From assembly GCA_019359315.1 (NCBI GenBank), contig JAHHHO010000059.1:1-32350 (forward strand): a stretch of DNA of 32,350 nucleotides. Reading direction: 5' to 3'. The notes under the pieces were generated by a model. It saw only the letters and a list, made by a program, of their open reading frames with translations, was not told the origin of the DNA and searched no databases. Below are positions 7,468 to 16,001 of this stretch, in pieces (position 1 is the first letter of the stretch; every line of letters starts with the position of its first letter). The position numbers and the translations under genes were made by a program. The DNA is from Myxacorys californica WJT36-NPBG1. GTDB lineage: Bacteria; Cyanobacteriota; Cyanobacteriia; Leptolyngbyales; Leptolyngbyaceae.

Positions 7468-9195
7468 ATGGCTCACGGCTTAAAGCAATTCGCACGATTT
7501 TCAGCGATCGCCCTGATCACTGTTTTAGGTTCAACAAATGCCGGAACCGCTATTGAATCGCAAGATGTGAAAGCACGCTTGCTGGCTGACATTGCCTTTC
7601 ACTATGCCGAACTTGGAGAATCTCAGCGTTCGATCGAAGTGTTAGAGCAAGCGCTCCGCTCCACTAAAGCGATGTCTTCTCGCTGCTTCCAAGGCAACCT
7701 TTTAGCAAAAATTGGCGGCGGCTATCTACTGGTAGGACAGGAAACGCAAGGCAAGCAGCTTCTTACAGAGGCGCTTCAAACTGCCCAAGTTCAGGAAGCA
7801 ACGCGCTGTAGTGGCAGCGCCACCTCTCCAACAGAATCCTTACTCAACCGTCCCAAAGAGTATGCAGAGGCTGGACACCTTGACCTGGCGCTTGAACTGG
7901 GCCAGAGATTAGGCGTCCCAATGCCGCTGGCAGAACTGGCAGGTTATCTATCTGCGGCAGGGCAGCCGGAGCGCGCCACGAAGGTCTTAAACCAGGCGAT
8001 CGAGATAGCTGAAGGTCTGACTAACCAGCCAGACAGAACCCAAATGCTAGTCGTCATGGCAGAGCGGCTTCAGCGGGGTGAGCATAGAGAGCAGGCATCA
8101 GTTGTCCTGAAGCGAGCACTAGAGAGCCTCAATGCCCCAGCACCATCCCATCCAGTACCATCCAAGCCAGCACCATTCAGTGCCAAATTCGGTGCGGAAT
8201 CGTTACAAGTTTCCTCAACACTCCGCATTGCTAGAGTCTTTGCTGCCATTGGAGAGAACCAGCAAGCAATCGAAGTGCTCAATCAAGTCGTGCCAAAAAT
8301 TCGGGCCTTAGCAAGCCAACCCCTGCCGCTCGATCGAGTTGGGCACCAGGTTGATGCTGCCCTTCAGTATGGTGAACTAGGGCAGAAGAGCCAGTCTAGT
8401 GACCTCCTTGCTCAAGCACTTGCAAACGTACAGGACATTCCCAAGGACAAAAGCTCTAACCGAGAGTATGCCATGACCAAAATTGCAGAGGGCTATGCCA
8501 AGCTTGGTGACTTTAAGCAGGCACTACAACTTGCCCAAGCCATTCTAAGTGTGAGTCCGCGATCGGCTGCATTTGGGCAAATTGCGATCGCCTATGCTAA
8601 GGCAGGAAACCTCGATGCAGGAGTGAAACTGGCGAAGTCGATTGGAGACCGCAACGGCATGCTGATAGGGGTTGTTAGACATCACCTCACCAACAAACAG
8701 CCTGACCAAGCCTGGAATCTTGTCCAGACTTACCAGGTAAAGGGCATTTTGTCAGAGATGGCTGTTGGCTTTATGGAAGCAGGACAACCTGAGAAGGCGC
8801 TGCAAATTGTTCAAACTGGCAATCTACAAGGGTTTATGCCATATGTAGTACTCAGCTATGCGAAGGCAGGACAGGCTGATCAGGCTTTGCAACTGGCAGC
8901 AAACCAACGGATGGAATGGTTATTGCCTGCAATTGCGCGTGGCTTTGCACAACAAGGACAACTCGACTCGGCACTTCAGGTAACGCAATCGATAAACGAT
9001 AAATATCACAAAGCACAAGCACTGATTTCGATCGCCCAGGTTTACATTAAACAGGATGCAGCAGAGCAAGGAAGCATTCAGGCTATGCTTGCCAACCCTA
9101 TGGCCATGATCAGAAGCCTGTTTGGAGATTCAGAGCGGGAAAAAGCTGCTAAGAAGGCACTGGATCAGGCGCTTCAGGTAACGCAATCGTACTAA
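7468..9195 (+). CDS. Exported TPR-like (alpha-solenoid) repeat protein
   Basis: The 575-residue protein has an N-terminal signal-like segment (FARFSAIALITVLGSTNAGTA). About 12 to 13 helical hairpins of TPR/SEL-like character follow, each with the pattern A--Y---G----A---L--A. Examples are DIAFHYAELGESQRSIEVLE, AEGYAKLGDFKQALQLAQ, AIAYAKAGNLDAGVKLAK, LSYAKAGQADQALQLA and ARGFAQQGQLDSALQVTQ. A Pro-rich linker (around residues 226-243, PAPSHPVPSKPAPF) splits the array in two. Such solenoids act as protein-binding scaffolds, but no partner is visible. The start ATG has gagg about 11 bases upstream. The gene lies between two IS-end remnants and may be part of a mobile or rearranged segment. Confidence 0.75.
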   Translation: MAHGLKQFARFSAIALITVLGSTNAGTAIESQDVKARLLADIAFHYAELGESQRSIEVLEQALRSTKAMSSRCFQGNLLAKIGGGYLLVGQETQGKQLLTEALQTAQVQEATRCSGSATSPTESLLNRPKEYAEAGHLDLALELGQRLGVPMPLAELAGYLSAAGQPERATKVLNQAIEIAEGLTNQPDRTQMLVVMAERLQRGEHREQASVVLKRALESLNAPAPSHPVPSKPAPFSAKFGAESLQVSSTLRIARVFAAIGENQQAIEVLNQVVPKIRALASQPLPLDRVGHQVDAALQYGELGQKSQSSDLLAQALANVQDIPKDKSSNREYAMTKIAEGYAKLGDFKQALQLAQAILSVSPRSAAFGQIAIAYAKAGNLDAGVKLAKSIGDRNGMLIGVVRHHLTNKQPDQAWNLVQTYQVKGILSEMAVGFMEAGQPEKALQIVQTGNLQGFMPYVVLSYAKAGQADQALQLAANQRMEWLLPAIARGFAQQGQLDSALQVTQSINDKYHKAQALISIAQVYIKQDAAEQGSIQAMLANPMAMIRSLFGDSEREKAAKKALDQALQVTQSY

Positions 9196-9288
9196 ATCGC
9201 AGAAAGAGTCACGTTCAAGGCCTTCGACAGCAAGGTGCAGCTATTGGCAACCGGATGGAACAGTCGTTGCACCTGTCGATCGTAGAAA

Positions 9289-9739
9289 CTATCGCTTGGT
9301 GAAATATCGATAATAAGTTCGCGTCAAATAAATCTCTACAAATAGTATTGTCGAAGAAATGAGATGAATGACCAAGTCAAACGGTGTGGTGATAGAAAAT
9401 TCAATCCCCCAAATCTCAACGTAGAACAATATCCATACACTCATAGTCAGGTAGCTACACCATAGGCCCCACTTCTGCATCTTTACTAAGTCCAAAACTG
9501 GAAATAATGCTCGTCAGACCTAGCAAGATTCCTGGAACACCAAGCATGAGAGACAATATCCACAACAGTTGAGGACGCTCCATATTATTCGTTGCCTCTA
9601 AATCAAGCAAGAATACGGAACCTAGCAATAGGATAAGGATCGAGACACTTAAGGTGATACTACCAATCCACAGAAACGCCTTAGAGATTAAGATGACACC
9701 ACGCGGCAAATTATTGCGATTTTCAAGTTTTGATTTCAT
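9289..9739 (-). pseudogene. Frameshifted small membrane protein gene
   Basis: Two overlapping minus-strand frames together make one plausible membrane protein. The upstream frame (ATG at 9739, MKSKLENRNNLPRGVILIS) runs through two hydrophobic segments to SSFGLSKDAEVGPMV and stops near 9455. The downstream frame resumes at the same spot with LVKMQKWGLWCSYLTMSVW and adds two more hydrophobic stretches to YYRYFTKR. Joining them around the bases cttagtaaag gives GL-KMQKWGLW, the usual loop of small membrane proteins that begin RP-GV and continue with GL-RRWAWW. One extra base at the junction explains the split. The GTG at 9778 is a less likely start, because it falls next to the IS-end remnant. 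Programmed frameshifting or sequencing error are alternatives. Confidence 0.55.
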
Positions 9740-9779
9740 TTTTAGGTATACCCATCGGTGATGTACAAGGAGCAGCACC

Positions 9780-9805
9780 TTGAGATGTCAAATGGGTTCT
9801 ATAAA
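9780..9805 (+). mobile_element. Solo IS end, same orientation as 7289-7314
   Basis: ttgagatgtcaaatggg followed by ttctataaa matches the IS right end at 7289-7314 in 24 of 26 positions. No transposase sequence adjoins it. It is the remnant of a second copy of the same IS, or a product of a deletion between copies. Confidence 0.6.
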
Positions 9806-9864
9806 CAGCGGTTCCTTCAGAGTCTCGCACAGTCGATCAGATGAAGGAAGCCGCACTTCACTTT

Positions 9865-10227
9865 CTAGCTCTTGGGCGCGATCGCAGCTTGCCGAACCGC
9901 ACGCTTGCGATCGCTCTTGCGAGTGCCGCCTGCCTTTTGGTATTCCTGGCTGTCTTTGCCATATTTAAACGCAACACCAATCAACATCTTTTCTGAAAGC
10001 TCTGACAATGACTTCTCGGCTTCTACGACAGATGTTTTAGCCGCATCAATGCTCGAAAGAAGAGTATTGTAGTATTCGATCTGAGTGCGGGTGTGTTCGA
10101 TCAAGACCTTAAACGATTCGATGGTCGCACCATCACCGAGATCTAAGCGAGAATTGATGGACTTTAGGCTTGCGAACCGACGGTCAGCTTTTTCTAAAGC
10201 GCGAGAGCTTAGTTTTGAACGGCTCAT
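9865..10227 (-). CDS. Conserved cyanobacterial hypothetical protein, helical
   Basis: This 120-residue soluble protein is mostly charged helix. The central part (around DGATIESFKVLIEHTRTQIE, then NTLLSSIDAAKTSVVEAEKS) looks like a coiled coil. It is followed by LSELSEKMLIGVAFKYGKDS and a basic tail, TRKSDRKRAVRQ. Small proteins of this organisation (helical body, -YGKDS-EY--AGG-RKSERK- tail) recur in cyanobacteria, but no function is known to me. The ATG is preceded by aggaagag at a suitable distance. It stands alone on the minus strand. Confidence 0.7.
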   Translation of the reverse strand: MSRSKLSSRALEKADRRFASLKSINSRLDLGDGATIESFKVLIEHTRTQIEYYNTLLSSIDAAKTSVVEAEKSLSELSEKMLIGVAFKYGKDSQEYQKAGGTRKSDRKRAVRQAAIAPKS

Positions 10228-10407
10228 ACTTAACTCTTCCTGAATGAGTTAGGGTGTACGACATCTAGAATGCCCGTCGGAGCTAACCTTAGAAGCGGTT
10301 TAACCCTGCGTGCGATCGCTGAATTTTACAAATGCTTTGCACTCCAATTGGAAGCAGTTTCGGCAGTTGTGCGGAGAGGCGCAACGCAAACTAATCCTTA
10401 CTGATTG

Positions 10408-10659
10408 AGATACAGATGCGTAAAACACGGAGACGTGATCGCTGCATCAAGATCCACTCGTTGTGAATCAAGATCTGAATGTGTAAAACACGGAATCGCG
10501 ATCGCTGCATTAAGATCCATTCGTTGTGAATCAAGATCCGAATGGGCAAAACACGGAGACGCGATCGCTGCATCAAGATCCACGCCTTGTGAATCAAGAT
10601 CTGAATGTGTAAAACACGGAAACGCGATCGCTGCATCAAGATCCACGCCTTGTGAATCA
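10408..10659. repeat. 63-bp tandem repeat array with HIP1 in each unit
   Basis: After a partial unit, repeats begin at 10435, 10498, 10561 and 10624 (exact 63-base period). The last is cut short at about 10659. Each starts with gcgatcgctgcatcaagatc (first copy gtgatcgc) and later contains tgtgaatcaagatctgaatg and taaaacacgga. Copies 3 and 4 are nearly identical over their shared length. Copies 1 and 2 differ by a few single bases, mainly C/T transitions. Confidence 0.9.
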
Positions 10660-10839
10660 AATAACGTAGAACATGGATGCGCGAAGTATGGTGTTTCTTG
10701 TGAGGAAGCTGCGATCGCATTTGATGATGGTTTGTCTGTCACCTTTCCTGATCCAGCTCATTCGGTTGGAGGGAGGCGCCACGTAATGATTGGCGCATCC
10801 AGAGGTCATATAGCCTAGGGAAAGCAGAGTGTAGGTGAT

Positions 10840-10950
10840 GCAATCGCGGTAGCAACACCCATAGCTTGCAAATTGAAATCTGATTGTGTAAAATCTGAAA
10901 CTGCGATCGCGGTAGCAACATTCACAGGTTGTAAATTAAACAGTGAAACC
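10840..10950. repeat. Diverged copies of the 63-bp repeat
   Basis: Two further units start at 10840 (gcaatcgcggtagcaacac) and 10903 (gcgatcgcggtagcaacat), again 63 bases apart. They share gcgatcgc, cttgcaaattgaaatctgat/tgtgtaaaa and the overall order with the main array, but are clearly older. A roughly 180-bp segment with one more HIP1 at 10711 separates the two blocks. Confidence 0.75.
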
Positions 10951-11043
10951 TTAGACAATAAAACGGCGAATTCTGAATTAGAAACTAATGCCTTCCTCTG
11001 CTCCAATCGCGCTTTTATACCAGTAGCAATAGAAGTTAAATAA

Positions 11044-11719
11044 TGAAAAGAAACCAAAGTGATTACTAAAGATTTTTTAATGATTACCTCTTCTGAACCT
11101 TTGACTTGTTGGAGTACTAATGTCTTTTCCGTTCGTTATTACTGACTGAATCAATCGATACTCGTGTTTGTAACAAAAAACTCTATCCTTAGGTAGAATT
11201 CAAGGATTTTTGTAGCGATTACCTTCAAATTGGAAATTTAGATCGTCGTAACTGGCTCTTATCTTTTTGCCAAGGATGAGAGCCTTTTTATTGCAAAAAA
11301 GTAATCTTAAAAATTGTTAACAAGTGATCTTAAAAATCCTTAATAAACGCTAATCTTTTGATGTTTGGCTGCCAGTTATTGATTCTTTAAATTGTGTTTG
11401 TCAGCACTACTTGAATTAAATCAATTTCTATCTTAAGGTAGGCAGGTAAGGCAGGGGTAACTATTAGAGTATTGAGCTAGCTGATGCGAATTTGCTAGTT
11501 CTAAACGGAATAATTTCTCCACGGCTGAGTTTTGTGTCCAGTAACAAAAAATTCCCCGTTCATCTATCTGGGTATTAACTCTGCTTTTGCCTTCCATTCT
11601 GTTCTCCTCTGAAATGGTGGAAAGCTGAAAACTTCTGTGTTTGAGCGACTCATTATCGTTCAGTTTCCTATCGTCCAGTTTCAAACAAACATTGTTCAGA
11701 AAAAATGTAGGCGAAAGAT
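11044..11719. other. Gene-free region upstream of psaB2
   Basis: No credible gene was found in this A+T-rich stretch. It contains a terminator (11254-11289), a weaker atcctt/aaggat hairpin with a T-run (11185-11211) and a direct repeat of aagtaatcttaaaaat/aagtgatcttaaaaat (around 11300 and 11324). The psaB2 promoter should lie in its right half, but I could not define -10/-35 boxes. No GTA-N8-TAC site was found here. Confidence 0.5.
11254..11289 (+). terminator. Rho-independent terminator
   Basis: ggctcttatc pairs with gatgagagcc (9 of 10) across an 11-base loop, followed directly by a T-run. The orientation ends plus-strand transcripts coming from the repeat region. It insulates psaB2 from upstream transcription. 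Confidence 0.7.
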
Positions 11720-13936
11720 ATGGCGACAAAGTTTCCAAAATTTAGCCAAGACCTCGCTCAAGACCCGACTACACGACGCATCTGGTATGGTATTGCCACT
11801 GCGCACGACTTTGAAAGCCACGATGGCATGACCGAAGAGAAGCTTTATCAAAAGATATTTGCAACTCACTTTGGTCATGTGGCAATCATTTTCCTGTGGA
11901 CATCGAGTCTTCTATTCCACGTGGCATGGCAAGGTAACTTTCCTCAATGGATCAAAGATCCGCTCAACGTTCGCCCGATTGCACACGCTATTTGGGACCC
12001 TCAGTTTGGTCAGCCTGCGGTAGATGCCTTTACCCAAGGGGGCGTGAACTATCCGGTTAATATTGCCTATTCAGGCGTGTATCACTGGTGGTACACCATC
12101 GGCATGCGAACCAATGGTGATCTGTACCAAGGTGCAGTTTTCCTTCTGTTCCTGGCAGCCCTCTTCCTGTTTGCGGGCTGGCTACACCTACAACCCAAGT
12201 TTCGCCCCAGTTTAGCTTGGTTCAAGAATGCTGAGTCTCGGCTCAACCATCACTTGGCCGGATTGTTTGGGGTGAGTTCTCTCGCTTGGGCAGGGCACTT
12301 GATCCACGTTGCAATCCCCGAATCCCGCGGACAGCACGTGGGCTGGAATAATTTCCTGTCTACCCTACCCCATCCTGCAGGTTTGAAACCCTTTTTCACG
12401 GGAGATTGGGGTGCTTACGCTCAGAACGCTGACACGGCGGATCATGTGTTCGGCACAGCGCAAGGTTCAGGAACCGCAATTTTAACGTTCCTAGGTGGCT
12501 TTCATCCCCAGACAGAATCGCTCTGGCTGACGGACATGGCACACCACCATCTGGCGATCGCGGTGATCTTTATCATTGCGGGCCACATGTACAGAACTAA
12601 CTTTGGCCTTGGTCACAGTATCAAAGACATTGTTAACGCCAAGAATTTCTTTGGTAAGGGCGTTGATGGTCAAGGTAACTTACCGCACCAAGGGCTGTAC
12701 GACACCTATAACAACTCCCTGCACTTCCAGCTAGGCATTCACCTCGCTGCTTTGGGAACGGCGTTGTCTGTAGTAGCGCAGCATATGTATGCGATGCCGC
12801 CCTACGCCTTCATGGGAAAAGACTTCACGACTCAAGCCGCTTTGTATACGCACCATCAATACCTTGCGGGTTTCTTCATGGTCGGTGCGTTTGCTCACGG
12901 CGCGATTTTCTGGGTACGGGATTACGATCCTGAGCAGAACAAGGATAATGTGCTGCAACGGTTCATTGGGCACAAAGAAGCTATCATCTCCCATTTGAGC
13001 TGGGTATCGCTGTTCCTCGGCTTCCACACACTCGGCTTATACGTTCATAACGATGTTCAAGTTGCGTTTGGAGCACCTGACAAGCAAATCCTGATTGAGC
13101 CAGTGTTTGCTCAATTCGTCCAAGCATCTCACGGTAAAGCGATATACGGCCTTAACACTCTGCTATCTAATGCTGATAGTTTGGCCTCTAACACGGGCGC
13201 AACCTACTTGCCCGGTTGGCTAGAAGCAATTAACAGCGGAACAAACTCCTTGTTCCTGACGATTGGCCCTGGCGATTTCTTGGTTCACCATGCGATCGCG
13301 CTCGGTCTACACGTCACCACGCTCATCTGCCTCAAAGGCGCATTAGATGCTCGTGGAACCAAACTGATGCCCGATAAGAAGGATTTTGGCTTCACCTTCC
13401 CCTGCGACGGCCCCGGACGCGGCGGCACTTGCCAAATTTCTGCTTGGGAACAGTCTTTCTTCCTAGCCATCTTCTGGATGCTCAATACGATTGGATGGGC
13501 TACGTTCTACTGGCACTGGAAGCACCTCGCAATCTGGTCGGGTAACGTCGCTCAATTCAACGAAAGCTCGACCTACCTCATGGGTTGGCTGCGCGACTAC
13601 CTCTGGCAGTATTCGGCTCCGCTGATTAACGGGTACAATCCTTACGGCACAACCAATCTGTCTGTCTGGGCCTGGATGTTCCTGTTTGGACACCTAGTCT
13701 GGGCAACCGGATTCATGTTCTTGATCTCCTGGAGAGGCTACTGGCAAGAACTGATCGAAACCCTGGTTTGGGCGCACGAGCGCACACCTTTGGCGAACCT
13801 AGTTCGTTGGAAGGACAAGCCAGTCGCACTCTCGATTGTTCAAGGCTGGCTGGTAGGTTTAGTTCACTTTACAGTGGGTTATATTCTCACCTACGCTGCC
13901 TTCCTGATTGCTGCAACTGCTGGTAAATTTGCCTAA
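11720..13936 (+). CDS. psaB: Photosystem I P700 apoprotein A2, divergent PsaB2-type paralogue
   Basis: This 738-residue, 11-helix thylakoid protein is one half of the photosystem I core heterodimer. It starts [20 protein letters not shown] like ordinary PsaB. The FX [4Fe-4S] loop [12 protein letters not shown] carries Cys562 and Cys571. The P700 ligand His658, the A0 ligand Met666 and the quinone-stacking Trp675 are present. The gene lacks the usual upstream psaA. Relative to normal PsaB as I recall it, there is one extra residue after the FX loop ([12 protein letters not shown], Gln578). Also, QARLVGL near the B-side phylloquinone is replaced by QGWLVGL (Gly709-Trp710). An inserted Gln near FX and changes near the B-branch quinone are reported hallmarks of PsaB2 in nitrogen-fixing cyanobacteria. 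A strong terminator follows, so it is probably monocistronic. Confidence 0.95.
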   Translation: MATKFPKFSQDLAQDPTTRRIWYGIATAHDFESHDGMTEEKLYQKIFATHFGHVAIIFLWTSSLLFHVAWQGNFPQWIKDPLNVRPIAHAIWDPQFGQPAVDAFTQGGVNYPVNIAYSGVYHWWYTIGMRTNGDLYQGAVFLLFLAALFLFAGWLHLQPKFRPSLAWFKNAESRLNHHLAGLFGVSSLAWAGHLIHVAIPESRGQHVGWNNFLSTLPHPAGLKPFFTGDWGAYAQNADTADHVFGTAQGSGTAILTFLGGFHPQTESLWLTDMAHHHLAIAVIFIIAGHMYRTNFGLGHSIKDIVNAKNFFGKGVDGQGNLPHQGLYDTYNNSLHFQLGIHLAALGTALSVVAQHMYAMPPYAFMGKDFTTQAALYTHHQYLAGFFMVGAFAHGAIFWVRDYDPEQNKDNVLQRFIGHKEAIISHLSWVSLFLGFHTLGLYVHNDVQVAFGAPDKQILIEPVFAQFVQASHGKAIYGLNTLLSNADSLASNTGATYLPGWLEAINSGTNSLFLTIGPGDFLVHHAIALGLHVTTLICLKGALDARGTKLMPDKKDFGFTFPCDGPGRGGTCQISAWEQSFFLAIFWMLNTIGWATFYWHWKHLAIWSGNVAQFNESSTYLMGWLRDYLWQYSAPLINGYNPYGTTNLSVWAWMFLFGHLVWATGFMFLISWRGYWQELIETLVWAHERTPLANLVRWKDKPVALSIVQGWLVGLVHFTVGYILTYAAFLIAATAGKFA

Positions 13937-13942
13937 GTTGAC

Positions 13943-13960
13943 AGCCTAAATTGGTAGGCT
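13943..13960 (+). repeat. Small stem-loop after psaB2
   Basis: agccta pairs with taggct across a 6-base loop, 7 bases after the psaB2 stop. It precedes the larger terminator hairpin and may stabilise the 3' end of the mRNA. Confidence 0.45.
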
Positions 13961-13969
13961 ATTCATTCG

Positions 13970-14014
13970 CAAGTACTCATCCCACTGAATTTAGTTGGGG
14001 TGAGTACTTGTTTT
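13970..14014 (+). terminator. Intrinsic terminator of psaB2
   Basis: caagtactcatccca pairs with tggggtgagtacttg (one T-G pair), giving a long stem closed by a short A/T-rich loop and followed by tttt. It is placed 34 bases after the psaB2 stop. Confidence 0.85.
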
Positions 14015-14127
14015 GATCACGTTGCTATTATCACGATCACCATCACCCTGAACCAGAAGAGCCGAATCGCGCGATCGCGGTTCACTTAATGCTACTACTG
14101 TAGTATTGCCACTGTAGTGTCGCCGCC

Positions 14128-14721
14128 ATGACTCGTCCTGACATCCATGCACTCTTAGAACTTGCTATCCGAGAATGCAGTGCAATGGGTCATCCCCTCG
14201 ACTCGACCCAACAACAAACCTTATTCCAAGTCATCAGCACCTGGATGACTGAACAGTTTGATAAGCAAATTCCAAATCCTCTTTCACAACTGAGCGACGA
14301 CCAGCGGCAAATTTTACTCCGCTTCATTCAAGATCAGCAGGCTCAGGATCGAGATTGGAAAATGACCCTACTCAATGACTGGCTACAAAATCGGGGTTCA
14401 GGCGCAGTTCAATTTATTCGTGAATCGTACGGGATGGTTTGGCTGCAATCGATTACTCCCTCGCACCTTGCCGAATACACTGACCATGACTCTGCTCGGC
14501 TCAAAGTGGGCGATCGCATCGAAGTGTGCAACGCCTTGTGGGAATGGGTACAAGACGACGGACCCTGTAGCCGAGAATGGTTTGCTTGTACAGTCGTCCA
14601 TACCACCGCTCCCCCAACTGCCGACTTTAGCGCAACCTGCACGATTCGCTTCGACAACGGCAACGAATTTGAGATCCAGGGCATCTACGACTGGAATCGT
14701 ACCAACTGGCGCTTGAAATAA
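14128..14721 (+). CDS. Conserved hypothetical protein
   Basis: This 197-residue soluble protein has no recognised domain. The N-terminal half is helical (IHALLELAIRECSAMGHPLD, then QRQILLRFIQDQQAQDRDWK). The C-terminal half is rich in beta strands (LKVGDRIEVCNALWEWVQDD, WFACTVVHTT, ATCTIRFDNGNEFEIQGIYD) and could be an SH3- or Tudor-like barrel. That is an inference from the strand pattern. The ATG lacks a clear Shine-Dalgarno sequence and is preceded by two near-identical 14-base copies of actgtagtattgcc (14097-14124). It lies after the psaB2 terminator and converges with the glycosyltransferase gene. Confidence 0.7.
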   Translation: MTRPDIHALLELAIRECSAMGHPLDSTQQQTLFQVISTWMTEQFDKQIPNPLSQLSDDQRQILLRFIQDQQAQDRDWKMTLLNDWLQNRGSGAVQFIRESYGMVWLQSITPSHLAEYTDHDSARLKVGDRIEVCNALWEWVQDDGPCSREWFACTVVHTTAPPTADFSATCTIRFDNGNEFEIQGIYDWNRTNWRLK

Positions 14722-14738
14722 TCTGTCGTCTCTCCGGT

Positions 14739-15923
14739 CTAGATCAAACTAAGCGGTAAACGTGGCAATTTCAACACCGCTTCATACAACTCTTCAACCT
14801 GGGTAATATTGCGACTCAGAGTGTAGCGATCGAGTACCCTTTGCCGCGCTTTCTGCCCCAATAGCGCTGTAATCTCTAAGTGATCTTGAAAAAGCGGCAA
14901 TAGCGTCTTTAGCTGGGCCGTTACTCGCTGCGTGCTCATCACCACCCCCGCACCATCTTCTAGCACTTCTCCATCCGCGCCTGCATCGGTCGCAATACAC
15001 GCCAATCCCGACGACATTGCTTCTAGCAGCGACAACGACAATCCTTCCACAAGTGACGGCAGAATAAAGACATCGGCTCCTCTTAAAATCTCAATTCGCC
15101 GCTGCTCTTCAGCAATAAAGCCGAGCCAATGAATGCCGTGTTCAGGTCCATAAAACGGCATTAACGATGTGGCTAACGGACCGTGATTGCCCACGATCAG
15201 TAGCTTACTGTTCAAGTTCATCTCCGAAGTTTTCCAAGCCTTCAGTAGAGACTCAACGTTCTTTTCGGGGGCAACGCGCCCTTGATATAGAAAAATTCGC
15301 TCTGCCCGAAATTCTGCCTTGAGGGTCGATCGCCCAGGGGAGTACCTTTCCGAATCGACACCGTTTGGAATCACCACCACTCGCTCCGCAGGAACGCCCA
15401 ATTTAATGAGCAAATCTCGCTGAATATGCGAAAACACAATTGTGCGATCGTAGTTGGCTAAAAACGGCGCATAAAGCTGATACATCAGATGTTGAGTGCC
15501 CGATGTAAAATTGCGTCGCTTGCGATCGAAGGGCGGATGAAACGTGGCAATCAGCGGAATTCCCAATTCCTCGCAAATTTCTGGCAGCAAAAAATCAAGG
15601 GGCGAGAGCGTGAGCGAGGCATGAACGAGATCAGGCTGAACGTCTCGCAGCGCTTGAGCCAAAACTTTACTCGATCGAAACGTCGGAATGGTGTAGATCT
15701 GAGACTTGTAGAGAAACGGAATCGGAATCTCCTGAAAATCCGGCCAATTGTCCGGCCCCGCATCCTCCTGAGCAAAATGAAAGAAACTAACCCGATGCCC
15801 ACGATCTAGCAGTGCATTCGTAACCTCTCGACCATAAGTGACATTGCCGCAAAACGGCGCTTTCTTTCCAAGCCAAGCTATATGCATTTCAGTAGGTTTT
15901 AAATGAAGGGGGGCGTCGGCCAT
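14739..15923 (-). CDS. Glycosyltransferase family 4 protein
   Basis: This is a retaining GT-B glycosyltransferase of 394 residues. The N-terminal domain begins MHIAWLGKKAPFCGNVTYGR with a Gly-containing loop. The linker and C-terminal domain show VVVIPNGVDSERYSP, FLYQGRVAPEKNVESLLKAW and the E-x7-E motif (VEGLSLSLLEAMSSG) that binds the nucleotide-sugar donor. It likely builds a cell-surface polysaccharide or glycolipid; donor and acceptor are unknown. The first ATG (15923) adds 12 residues ahead of MHIAWLGKK. The ATG at 15887 matches the usual family N-terminus and may be the true start, since neither has a strong ribosome-binding site. It follows the MFS gene on the same strand after 78 bases that include a hairpin. 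Confidence 0.9.
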   Translation of the reverse strand: MADAPLHLKPTEMHIAWLGKKAPFCGNVTYGREVTNALLDRGHRVSFFHFAQEDAGPDNWPDFQEIPIPFLYKSQIYTIPTFRSSKVLAQALRDVQPDLVHASLTLSPLDFLLPEICEELGIPLIATFHPPFDRKRRNFTSGTQHLMYQLYAPFLANYDRTIVFSHIQRDLLIKLGVPAERVVVIPNGVDSERYSPGRSTLKAEFRAERIFLYQGRVAPEKNVESLLKAWKTSEMNLNSKLLIVGNHGPLATSLMPFYGPEHGIHWLGFIAEEQRRIEILRGADVFILPSLVEGLSLSLLEAMSSGLACIATDAGADGEVLEDGAGVVMSTQRVTAQLKTLLPLFQDHLEITALLGQKARQRVLDRYTLSRNITQVEELYEAVLKLPRLPLSLI

Positions 15924-15972
15924 GGAGTAAGGCTAGAGGATGTTTTGCTCTACACCCTGTCCCCTTATCCCA

Positions 15973-15996
15973 CCTTGCGGCAATGTTGCCGCAAGG
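15973..15996. repeat. Perfect 11-bp inverted repeat between MFS and glycosyltransferase genes
   Basis: ccttgcggcaa and ttgccgcaagg flank only two bases. There is no T-run on the minus-strand side. It may be an mRNA processing or stability element within the operon, a weak terminator, or a protein-binding palindrome. Confidence 0.5.
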
Positions 15997-16001
15997 CGTC
16001 C

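Larger units (their letters stand above)
10405..11043 (+). pseudogene. Possible decayed Cys-containing 21-residue-repeat ORF
   Basis: The plus frame translates the 63-bp repeats as units AIAASRSTPCESRSECVKHGN. A TAG at 10816 interrupts it, and the same frame then resumes with DAIAVATPIACKLKSDCVKS, ETAIAVATFTGCKLNSET and a non-repeat tail ending at 11043. Between the two blocks the AIA, the two Cys and the CVK are kept at equal spacing, which favours an ancestral protein. Against this, the start would be a poor TTG, and because 63 is a multiple of three, minus-strand frames are also open. Openness alone is therefore no evidence of coding. An intrinsic terminator lies downstream at 11254-11289 in the same direction. 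Confidence 0.25.

Noticed and set aside
10270-10404. 44-codon plus ORF in frame with the repeat ORF
   Set aside because: It ends in a TGA just before the repeats, has no ribosome-binding site and no recognised similarity.
10408-10659. CRISPR array
   Set aside because: Repeats are directly adjacent 63-bp units with no unique spacers and no cas genes nearby.
10391-10742. Two overlapping minus-strand ORFs across the 63-bp repeats
   Set aside because: Frames stay open only because the period is a multiple of three; no credible start, and the diverged block does not continue in the same minus frame.
11433-11738. 101-codon minus-strand ORF upstream of psaB2
   Set aside because: It overlaps the psaB2 start, has low-complexity composition, no recognisable domain and no ribosome-binding site.
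14030-14101. His-rich reading HDHHHPEPEEPNRAIAVH after the psaB2 terminator
   Set aside because: It has no start codon in frame and is only about 25 codons; could be a fragment but cannot be supported as a gene.
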